Assembly (NCBI GenBank): GCA_044463945.1
Contig: JBIQLW010000019.1
Location: forward strand, 1-64,000
Direction of reading: 5' to 3'
Source of the DNA: 62-47 sp044463945
Lineage (GTDB): Bacteria; Pseudomonadota; Alphaproteobacteria; Rhizobiales; Xanthobacteraceae
Length of the DNA: 64,000 nucleotides
Shown: positions 26,353-33,627 of the stretch, one piece after another
Layout of the letters: every line of letters begins with the position of its first letter
How positions within the stretch are numbered: position 1 is the stretch's first letter
Position numbers and translations under genes: made by a program
Notes under the pieces: model-generated
Databases searched by the model: none
What the model was told of the DNA's origin: nothing
Seen by the model: the letters and a program-made list of their open reading frames with translations, nothing else

Positions 26353-28077
26353 ATGACCACCTTCGAGGGCGTTGTGGCGGCGACGCGCGAGCGGGCCGCG
26401 AATTTCCGCACCTGCCAGTTCACCGGCCTCAAGGTCGATATCGCCGCGCAGCGGCTGATTATCGCCAACGCGGTCGCGGCCGTGGTGTTTCTCGCCGTCG
26501 GCGGCCTGATGGGATTGATGGTGGCGCTGACGCGCTGGCCGGCGGTGCATCTTCTGCCCGCCGAGTGGTTCTATCTGATCCTCACCGCGCACGGCGCCAA
26601 CGTGCTGTTGTTCTGGATCATCTTCTTCGAGATCGCGGTGCTCTATTTCGCCTCCGCGGTACTGCTCAATTCGCGCATCGCGGCGCCGAAAACCGGCTGG
26701 CTCGGCTTCGTGCTGATGGTGGCCGGCGCCATCATCACCAACATCGCCGTGCTGCAAGGCGAATCGACGGTGATGTTCACCTCCTATCCGCCGATGATGG
26801 CGCGGCCGCATTTCTATCTCGGCATCATCCTGTTCGCGGTCGGCGCGCTGATCGGCGTCGGGCTGTTTTTCGCGACGCTGATGATCGCCAGGGCGGAGCG
26901 TACCTACGAGGGCTCGATCCCGCTGGTCACCTTCGGCGCGCTGACGGCGGCGATCATCGCCGTGTTCACGCTGGTGTCGGGGGCGATCATCCTGGTTCCG
27001 ACCATGCTGTGGTCGATGGGGCTGATCCGCGACATCGATCCGTTGATGTACAAGCTGGTGTGGTGGGCGATGGGCCACTCCTCGCAGCAGATCAACGTCT
27101 CCGCGCACGTCTCGGTGTGGTACATGATCGGCGCGCTGGTCTTGGGAGCCAAGCCGCTGTCGGAGAAGGTCAGCCGCGGCGCGTTCTTCCTCTACATCCT
27201 GTTCCTGCAACTGGCCTCGGCGCACCATCTGCTGGCCGAGCCGGGAATCAGCGCCGAGTGGAAGATCGTCAACACCAGCTACATGATGTATCTGGCGGTG
27301 CTCGGCTCGATGATCCACGGCCTCACGGTGCCCGGCTCGATCGAGGCAGCGCAGCGCCGCAACGGTTTCAACCGGGGCGTGTTCGAGTGGCTGCGCAAGG
27401 CGCCGTGGGGCAATCCGGCGTTCTCCGGCATGTTCCTGTCGCTGGTGATGTTCGGCTTCATCGGCGGCATCTCCGGCGTGGTGCTCGGCACCGAGCAGCT
27501 CAACGTGCTGATGCACAACACCATCTATGTCCCCGGCCACTTCCACGGCACGGTGGTCGCCGGCACCACGCTGGCCTTCATGGCCGGCACCTATCTGGTG
27601 CTGCCGCTGATCTTCCAGCGCGACATCATCTGGCCGGGGCTGGCGCGGATCCAGCCGTACCTGTTCGGCATCGGCGCCGCCGGCATCTCGATGTTCATGA
27701 TGGGGGCGGGCACGCTCGGCGTGGCGCGGCGGCACTGGGACATCAACTTCACCGACGCGGTGATCGGCTTCCAGCATTCGCCCGGCGCGTTCCTGATGAT
27801 GGGGCTGAACGGCATCAGCGCCATCCTCGCGGCGCTCGGCGGCATCCTCTACATCCTGATCGTGGTCGGCACCGCGTTGTTCGGCAAGAAGATCGTGCCG
27901 GGCCACAAGATGACCTTCCCGCTGCATTCGAGCGCCAACGTGGTGTCGAAATACGGCAGCGAAGGCACGATCAAGCTGCCCGGCACCATCGTTCTGGTGA
28001 CGATCTTCTTCCTGTCCTTCGTGCTCTATTACTTCGTCAACTGGAAGTATCTGTCCGACCTGTGGCAGTTCCGCTGA
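26353..28077 (+). CDS. B-family heme-copper enzyme subunit I lacking the active-site tyrosine; probable NO reductase
   Basis: A 574-residue, roughly 13-helix catalytic subunit. Metal ligands are intact: low-spin heme His80 (TAHGAN) and His398, high-spin heme His396 (VPGHFH), CuB His242, His291 and His292 (SAHHLLAEPG). Aligned with the Thermus ba3 enzyme, where HPxVY supplies the His-Tyr cross-link needed for O2 cleavage, this protein reads His242-Ser-Ser-Gln-Gln246. The tyrosine is therefore Gln246. Loss of this tyrosine is a hallmark of heme-copper NO reductases, including the B-family-derived eNOR and sNOR groups. General annotation would call this a b(o/a)3-type oxidase. I consider NO reduction likelier, without proof. 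Confidence 0.88.
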   Translation: MTTFEGVVAATRERAANFRTCQFTGLKVDIAAQRLIIANAVAAVVFLAVGGLMGLMVALTRWPAVHLLPAEWFYLILTAHGANVLLFWIIFFEIAVLYFASAVLLNSRIAAPKTGWLGFVLMVAGAIITNIAVLQGESTVMFTSYPPMMARPHFYLGIILFAVGALIGVGLFFATLMIARAERTYEGSIPLVTFGALTAAIIAVFTLVSGAIILVPTMLWSMGLIRDIDPLMYKLVWWAMGHSSQQINVSAHVSVWYMIGALVLGAKPLSEKVSRGAFFLYILFLQLASAHHLLAEPGISAEWKIVNTSYMMYLAVLGSMIHGLTVPGSIEAAQRRNGFNRGVFEWLRKAPWGNPAFSGMFLSLVMFGFIGGISGVVLGTEQLNVLMHNTIYVPGHFHGTVVAGTTLAFMAGTYLVLPLIFQRDIIWPGLARIQPYLFGIGAAGISMFMMGAGTLGVARRHWDINFTDAVIGFQHSPGAFLMMGLNGISAILAALGGILYILIVVGTALFGKKIVPGHKMTFPLHSSANVVSKYGSEGTIKLPGTIVLVTIFFLSFVLYYFVNWKYLSDLWQFR

Positions 28078-28191
28078 GCGCGATCCGGTCATGTTGAAAC
28101 CGTCGTCCCAGATGCAGCGCGCGTCCTCTCCCCGCCGGGGAGGGGGCCGGGGGGAGGGGGCGCGCGCGAGCGACGAACAAGGAGGCGAGAC

Positions 28192-29850
28192 ATGCGCGCC
28201 GTGCTGACCACGACCGTATCGCTGCTCAAGCTGCGCATCGGCATCGCGATCGCCGCCAGCGCGGTCGCGGGCGCGGCGGCGGCGCAGGGCGCGGCGCGCG
28301 AGGCGTGGGAGGTGCTGGCGCTGGCGCTCGCGGTGCTCGGCGCCTCGGGCGCGGCCGGCGCGTTCAACCACTATTACGAACGCGACCTCGACCGCCACAT
28401 GCGGCGCACCGAGAGCCGGCCGTTCGCCAGCGGGATGTTGCGGCCGGGCGCGGGGTGGCTCACGGCCTTCGCCGCGCTCGCGGTGCTGTCGCTGGCGCTG
28501 GCCTATGTCGTCGGCGGCGCGGTCAGCGCCGTCTACGTGCTGCTCGGCGGCCTGACCTATGGCGTGGTCTACACCGTGTGGCTCAAGCGCCGCACGCCGA
28601 TGAACATCGTGGTCGGCGGGTTGTCCGGCAGCTTCGCCGTGCTGGCCGGCGCGGCGGCGGTCGATCCGATGCCGCAGACGGTGCCGGTGCTGCTGGCGCT
28701 GGTGCTGTTCCTGTGGACGCCGCCGCATTTCTGGGCGCTCGCCGCGGCGCGCCGCGACGACTACGCCAATGCCGGCTTCCCGATGCTGCCGGTGGTCGCG
28801 CCTGAGCGGGTGTGGACCACGGCGATCCTCGCCCACACCGCGGCGCTGACGGCGCTGTCGCTGGTGCCGCTATGGTTCGGCATGGGGCTGATCTACGGCA
28901 TCGGTGCAGGCGCTGGCGGCGCGGTGTTCGTGTGGCGAAGCTGGCGGCTTTACCGCGCGCCGAGTCGCGCCACCGCGATGGCGACCTTCGGCGCGTCGCT
29001 GATCCACCTCACATTGCTGACGCTGGCGGTGGTGCTGGACGCGGCGGTGGTGACCAAGGCGTCGGCCACGCCGGCCGGCGGAGCGCTCGATCCGCGCGTC
29101 GTGCTGGAGCGAAGCGAGGCGGCGATCGGCACGACGCTCGGCGATTACACGCTGCGCGATCCGCAGGGCCGCCGCATCGCGCTGGCCGATTATCGCGGCC
29201 GCCCGCTGGTCATCAGTCTGGTCTACTCTAGTTGCAGCACCACCTGCCCGGTGACGACGCAGCATCTCATCGACGCGGTGGCGCAGGCGCGCCAGAGTCT
29301 CGGGGCCGACCGCTTCGCGGTGCTGACCATCGGCTTCGACGCGCGCCGCGACAGCCCGCAGCGCATGGCGGCGTTCGCCGGCCGGCAGGGCATTCCGGCC
29401 AGCGGCTGGGACGTCGCCTCCGGCGACGAGGCGACGCTGGCGGCGCTGATGCGGGATCTCGGCTTCGGCTATCAGGCGGTCGCCGGCGGTTTCGATCACA
29501 TCGCCCAGACCACGATCATCGACGCCGGAGGGCGAGTCTACCGTCAGGTCTACGGCGACGACTTCCCGCTGCCGGTGTTCATCGAGCCCTTGAAGGAAGC
29601 AGTGTTCGGCATCACCACCCGCGCGCTGACCGTCTCGGCGCTGATCGACCGCTTAAGTTTCCTCTGCACCGTCTACGATCCCGGACAGGGCCGCTACCGC
29701 ACCAGCTACGCCATCGCGCTCGGCATCGGCATCGGCGCCCTGTCGCTGCTGATCGCCGGCATCGTCTTCGTCCGCGCCTGGATGCGCAACCGCCGGCTGG
29801 AAGCGTTGCGCCGGGTTCCGCCGCCGCGGCTGCTCGGACGACAGACATGA
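28192..29850 (+). CDS. Heme O synthase fused to an SCO/SenC copper chaperone
   Basis: A 552-residue fusion. Residues about 1-290 are a CtaB/UbiA prenyltransferase that farnesylates heme B. It has several helices and the prenyl-diphosphate motif NHYYERDLDRHMRR (Asn59, Asp65, Asp67), and a second motif near WTPPHFWALAAARRDDY. Residues about 310-490 are an SCO domain with Cys348-x3-Cys352 (SSCSTTCP) and His436 (FDHIAQT), the copper ligands of CuA-assembly factors. A last hydrophobic helix (about 508-530) ends the protein. Both activities serve a heme-copper enzyme. No heme A synthase lies nearby, so heme O or B may be used. The gap before it is a GC-rich repeat. Confidence 0.93.
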   Translation: MRAVLTTTVSLLKLRIGIAIAASAVAGAAAAQGAAREAWEVLALALAVLGASGAAGAFNHYYERDLDRHMRRTESRPFASGMLRPGAGWLTAFAALAVLSLALAYVVGGAVSAVYVLLGGLTYGVVYTVWLKRRTPMNIVVGGLSGSFAVLAGAAAVDPMPQTVPVLLALVLFLWTPPHFWALAAARRDDYANAGFPMLPVVAPERVWTTAILAHTAALTALSLVPLWFGMGLIYGIGAGAGGAVFVWRSWRLYRAPSRATAMATFGASLIHLTLLTLAVVLDAAVVTKASATPAGGALDPRVVLERSEAAIGTTLGDYTLRDPQGRRIALADYRGRPLVISLVYSSCSTTCPVTTQHLIDAVAQARQSLGADRFAVLTIGFDARRDSPQRMAAFAGRQGIPASGWDVASGDEATLAALMRDLGFGYQAVAGGFDHIAQTTIIDAGGRVYRQVYGDDFPLPVFIEPLKEAVFGITTRALTVSALIDRLSFLCTVYDPGQGRYRTSYAIALGIGIGALSLLIAGIVFVRAWMRNRRLEALRRVPPPRLLGRQT

Positions 29851-31415
29851 TCGCCCTGGTGCGCCGGGGCATCGCGCGCGGATTCGACGCCGCCGAGCGC
29901 GGCCTCAACCGTCTCGCCGGTCCGGCGCTCAACCCGCTGGCGCAACTCGGCGCGCTCGGCTTCTTCCTGTTCTGGATCGTCGCGGTCAGCGGCATCTACC
30001 TGTTCATGCTGTTCGACACCGGCGTCGAGAACGCCTACGCGTCGGTCGAGTGGTACTCGACGCGCCACGCCTGGCACGCCGGCGTGATGCGCAGCTTCCA
30101 CCGCTACGCCTCCGACATGATGGTCGTGGTGATGGCGCTGCATCTCTTGCGGGAGTTCGCGCGCGACCGCTATCGCGGGGCCCGCTGGTTCTCGTGGTTC
30201 ACCGGCGTGCCGGTGATCTGGTTCCTCTACATGTCGGGCATCACTGGCTACTGGCTGGTGTGGGACCAGTTGGCGCAATACATCGCCACCACCTCGACCG
30301 AACTGCTCGACTGGCTGCCGATCTTCGGCGAGCCGATCGCCCGCAATTTCCTGGCGCCGTCGAGCCTGTCGAACCGCTTCTTCACGCTGCTGGTGTTTTT
30401 GCACATCGCGGTGCCGCTGGTGCTGCTGTTTACGCTGTGGATCCATATCCAGCGCATCACCCGGCCCAAGGTGAACCCGCCGCGCACGCTCGCGGCGCTG
30501 ACCATGCTGGCGCTGCTCGCGGTGTCGATCGTCAAGCCGGCGCTGAGTCAGGGCGCGGCGGACCTTGCGAAAGTGCCGAGCCCGGTCGGGCTCGACTGGT
30601 TCTATCTGCCGCTCTATCCGCTGGCCGACGATTCGCCCGGCGCGCTGTGGGGGCTGCTCGCGGCGGCGACCGTGATGCTGGCGGCGATGCCGTGGCTGCC
30701 GCCGCTGCGGCGGATGAAGCCGGCGACCGTCGATCTGGATCATTGCAACGGCTGCGGCCGCTGCGTCGAGGACTGCCCCTACGAGGCTCTGCAACTGGTG
30801 CCGCGCACCGACGACCTGCCCTATGAGCTTGAGGTCGCGGTCAATGCCGACAAATGCGTGAGCTGCGGCATCTGCACCGGCTCGTGCCCGTCCTCGACGC
30901 CGTTCCGCAGCGTCGGCCCGCTCGATACCGGCATCGACCTGCCGGACGTCACCTTCGCCTCGATGGGCGAGCGGCTCCATGAACTGGCCGCGCGGGACGC
31001 GCCGTCGCCGCGTTTGCTGGTGATCGGCTGCTGGCACGGCGCGGCCGGGGCGCGCGACGAAAGCACCCTGTCGCTGCCGTGCGTATCCGCCGCCCCGCCG
31101 TCGCTGATCGATTACGCGCTGAGCCGCGGTCTGGCCGATGGCGTCGTCATCGCCGGCTGCTCCGAGAGCGCCTGCTACAACCGGCTCGGCGTCGCGTGGA
31201 TGCAGCAGCGCATCGCCGGCGAGCGCGACCCGTATCTGCGGGCGCGGGTGCCGCGCGATCGTATCCTCGAGGTGTGGGCCTCGCCGACCGAGGGCGCGCG
31301 GCTGACGCGCGAGATCGACGCCTTCAGAGCGCGGCTCGCCGCGCTTGCCGAGGAGCCGCCGCCACCACAGCAGGTTACCGGGACGCCGGCGAGCGTCAGG
31401 GAGGCGGCATCGTGA
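29847..31415 (+). CDS. Cytochrome b / two-[4Fe-4S] / MvhD-like fusion protein
   Basis: A 522-residue membrane electron carrier overlapping the previous gene by four bases. Residues 1-210 are a four-helix cytochrome b (b6-like) with two His pairs at 14-residue spacing (85/99 and 186/200), so two hemes b. One more helix follows (about 262-278). Two [4Fe-4S] motifs come next: Cys300, 303, 306, 310 and Cys337, 340, 343, 347. The C-terminal domain resembles the MvhD/FlpD hydrogenase-delta fold, with Cys395, Cys412, Cys438 and Cys443 (GCSESACYNRLG). The order suggests electron flow between a cytoplasmic donor and the membrane quinone or c-type pool. The partner is unknown. Confidence 0.88.
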   Translation: MIALVRRGIARGFDAAERGLNRLAGPALNPLAQLGALGFFLFWIVAVSGIYLFMLFDTGVENAYASVEWYSTRHAWHAGVMRSFHRYASDMMVVVMALHLLREFARDRYRGARWFSWFTGVPVIWFLYMSGITGYWLVWDQLAQYIATTSTELLDWLPIFGEPIARNFLAPSSLSNRFFTLLVFLHIAVPLVLLFTLWIHIQRITRPKVNPPRTLAALTMLALLAVSIVKPALSQGAADLAKVPSPVGLDWFYLPLYPLADDSPGALWGLLAAATVMLAAMPWLPPLRRMKPATVDLDHCNGCGRCVEDCPYEALQLVPRTDDLPYELEVAVNADKCVSCGICTGSCPSSTPFRSVGPLDTGIDLPDVTFASMGERLHELAARDAPSPRLLVIGCWHGAAGARDESTLSLPCVSAAPPSLIDYALSRGLADGVVIAGCSESACYNRLGVAWMQQRIAGERDPYLRARVPRDRILEVWASPTEGARLTREIDAFRARLAALAEEPPPPQQVTGTPASVREAAS

Positions 31416-31924
31416 GCGCGCCGGTGTCAGTGCCGCGGCTGGCCGGGCTGTTCGTCGTGCTGGCGGCGGTGACGGCGTTCGCCGCCGCCTTCTCCAATGC
31501 GCCGGCCTACCGGCAGATTCCCGCCGATACCGGCGTCATCAAGTTCAGCTTCAGCCACAGCGCCGACCGCGCGCGGGAGTGCCGCCGCCGCACCCCGGAG
31601 GAGCTGGCGAAGCTGCCGCCCAACATGCGCCGGCCGCTCGATTGCCCGCGTACCCGGCGCGGCATTTTCGCCGAGCTTGCGATCGACGACGTCGTGGTGT
31701 TCAGCGCGGAATTGCCGCCGTCCGGCTTCGCCAAGGACGGCCCCTCGCAGATTTATCGCCGCTTCACGGTGGCGGCCGGCTCCCACACCGTGGCGGCGCG
31801 CTTGCGCGATACGCCGCGCGAGAGCGGCTTCGACCATGAGCGCATCGAGACGGTGACGGTCAAGCCGGGGCAGAGCCTGGCGCTCGATTTCCGCCCCGAG
31901 CACGGCGGCTTCATCTGGCGTTAA
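31412..31924 (+). CDS. Membrane-anchored periplasmic protein of unknown function
   Basis: A 170-residue product starting at a GTG that overlaps the previous stop. One N-terminal hydrophobic segment (about residues 8-28) is a signal or anchor. The rest is soluble and carries one cysteine pair (ECRRR and LDCPR). The fold looks beta-rich, with FSFSHSADRARECRRRTPEE near the start and an LDFRPEHGGFIWR end. I do not recognise a family. Tight coupling to the heme-copper operon implies an accessory or assembly role. Confidence 0.75.
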   Translation: MSAPVSVPRLAGLFVVLAAVTAFAAAFSNAPAYRQIPADTGVIKFSFSHSADRARECRRRTPEELAKLPPNMRRPLDCPRTRRGIFAELAIDDVVVFSAELPPSGFAKDGPSQIYRRFTVAAGSHTVAARLRDTPRESGFDHERIETVTVKPGQSLALDFRPEHGGFIWR

Positions 31925-31959
31925 CGGGAGAACCACGGGAGGCAGCGCGTTCGCCTTAT

Positions 31960-31973
31960 TTGACATGGCGCAA
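31960..31973 (+). promoter_or_regulatory. Candidate Crp/Fnr-family box (TTGAC-N4-CGCAA)
   Basis: TTGACATGGCGCAA lies about 60-74 bases before the Crp/Fnr gene. The left half matches FNR/Dnr boxes and the right half matches NnrR-type TTGCG-N4-CGCAA boxes, so it is a hybrid site. Autoregulation is possible. Confidence 0.35.
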
Positions 31974-32033
31974 TGCCGGCGCGGCGAGGCCGTGCTTGGC
32001 TGGCGCATTGCTGCTGCCTGCCGGGAGCCCGTC

Positions 32034-32816
32034 ATGACCCCCGCCGACTGGTCGATCGTCAACCGCGTTCCCGTGTTCCGCTCGATGGGCGAGGCGCTGA
32101 GCCATCGCATCGTCCGCAACTATGCGCGCGGCGAGTTGCTGTTTCAGCAGGGTGATCCGGCGACCTGCTGCTTCCTGGTGCTCGACGGCTGGGTCAAGCT
32201 CTACCGGCAGACGGCGGACGGCGACGAGGTGGTGGTGTCGCTGTTCACCGCCGGCGAAAGCTTCGCCGAAGCGATGATGTTTCGCGGCGGCCGCTACCCT
32301 GCGACGGCGGAGGCGGTGACCTCGGTGCGGCTCCTGCACATCGACGGCCAGTTGCTGCGCGACGCCATCCTGCGCGATCCGCAGCTTTCGTTCGACATGC
32401 TGGCGGCATCGTCGCTGCACCTGCGGCGGCTGGTCGAGCAGGTCGAGCAGTTGAAAGCGCAATCGGCGCCCAAGCGCATCGCCAGCTTCCTGCTCTCGCT
32501 CACCGCCGCCCGTCGCGGCCCGGCGCGGATCGAACTGCCTTACGAGAAGCTGCTGATCGCCAACCGCCTCGGCATGAAGCCCGAGAGCTTTTCGCGGGCG
32601 CTGCGGCAGCTTCGCGCCGTCGGCGTCTTCGTCGAGCGCGAGTTCGTTCGCATCGATGACGTCGGCCGCCTATCCGGCTTTGTCGAAGGCGGCGAGCCGG
32701 ACGGCGTGCCGTGCCCGATGATCCGCACCCCGGCGCAATGCGGCAGCTTCGGCGCCGGCTGCATCGAGGCCGCCTATCGCGCGCCGCTGCGCGCCCCGCG
32801 CCGCTCGCGCGCGTGA
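32034..32816 (+). CDS. Crp/Fnr-family transcription regulator
   Basis: A 260-residue regulator. A cyclic-nucleotide-like sensory domain (LLFQQGDPATCCFLVLDGWVK and later RGGRYPATAEA) is followed by a dimer helix and a winged helix whose recognition region reads KLLIANRLGMKPESFSRAL. It lacks the N-terminal cysteine cluster of FNR and resembles the Dnr/NnrR-like branches that sense NO or redox. The C-terminus carries an extra basic tail with two cysteines. The ATG 32034 start follows CGGGAG. It follows the heme-copper operon on the same strand by about 110 bases and is its probable regulator. Confidence 0.88.
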   Translation: MTPADWSIVNRVPVFRSMGEALSHRIVRNYARGELLFQQGDPATCCFLVLDGWVKLYRQTADGDEVVVSLFTAGESFAEAMMFRGGRYPATAEAVTSVRLLHIDGQLLRDAILRDPQLSFDMLAASSLHLRRLVEQVEQLKAQSAPKRIASFLLSLTAARRGPARIELPYEKLLIANRLGMKPESFSRALRQLRAVGVFVEREFVRIDDVGRLSGFVEGGEPDGVPCPMIRTPAQCGSFGAGCIEAAYRAPLRAPRRSRA

Positions 32817-33003
32817 CAGGCGGGAAGTCCCTCGTGTCCCGGATGCGATGCGGCGCAAGCGTCAGCGCCGTGCCGCTTCGCTGATCCGGGACCGTTACGC
32901 AGGATGCCGTTGGTACGGTCCCGGTTCTGCGGCGCAGCGTTACACGCCGCACCGCGCCCGGGACACGGACCGGTTGTTTATCTTCGCGAGAACGATGCCC
33001 CGT

Positions 33004-33627
33004 TCAGGCTTGATCCTTCAGCGCGCCGCCGCGCAGCGCCAGCCGGATCAGTTCGGACAGGCTGTGCGCCTGCATCTTGGTCATGACGTTGGCGCGATAG
33101 ACCTCGATGGTCCGCGGGCTGATGTCGTGCTCGCGCGCGATCTGCTTGTTGGAGAGGCCGGCGATCAACCCGTCCATCACCTGCCGCTCGCGCGGGCTGA
33201 GGCTGGCCAGCCGCGCGGCGATGTCCTGCGCGGCCGCCTCGCTGCGCAGCCGGTCGTCGGCCTGCCTGAGCGCGGTGTCGATGGTCCCGATCAGGCGCTC
33301 GTCCTCGAACGGCTTTTCGACGAAATCGAACGCGCCGAGCTTCATCGCCTCGACCGCCAGCGGAATGTCGCCGTGGCCGGTCATGATGATGACCGGAAGC
33401 GTCGAGGCTTCGTTGCGAAGGCGGCGCAGCAGCGTCATGCCGTCGATGCCCGGCATCCGCACGTCCGACACCACGCAGCCGAAGGGCAGCGTCGCATGAA
33501 CGTCGAGGAAGCTCGCGGCGCTGTCGAACAGCGCGACGTCGAAGCCCGCCGCGCCGAGCAGGAAGTCGAGCGAATCCCGCATCGCGGGATCGTCGTCGAT
33601 GACGTAGACGCTGGCGTTACGCGACAT
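33004..33627 (-). CDS. fixJ: FixJ response regulator
   Basis: A 207-residue two-domain regulator phosphorylated by FixL under low oxygen. The receiver spans residues 1-125 with acidic Asp11-13 and phospho-acceptor Asp55 (SDVRMP), then Thr in IIMTGHGD and Lys in EKPFE. The LuxR-type helix-turn-helix is at about 140-200 (LSPRERQVMDGLIAGLSNKQIAREH). It overlaps the end of fixL by 11 bases, so the pair is coupled. Its usual target, a fixK gene, lies 13 kb away in this window. Confidence 0.95.
   Translation of the reverse strand: MSRNASVYVIDDDPAMRDSLDFLLGAAGFDVALFDSAASFLDVHATLPFGCVVSDVRMPGIDGMTLLRRLRNEASTLPVIIMTGHGDIPLAVEAMKLGAFDFVEKPFEDERLIGTIDTALRQADDRLRSEAAAQDIAARLASLSPRERQVMDGLIAGLSNKQIAREHDISPRTIEVYRANVMTKMQAHSLSELIRLALRGGALKDQA

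Noticed and set aside
26317..28836. An 839-codon open frame on the minus strand
   Set aside because: Shadow of the heme-copper subunit I and CtaB-SCO genes; low-complexity translation.
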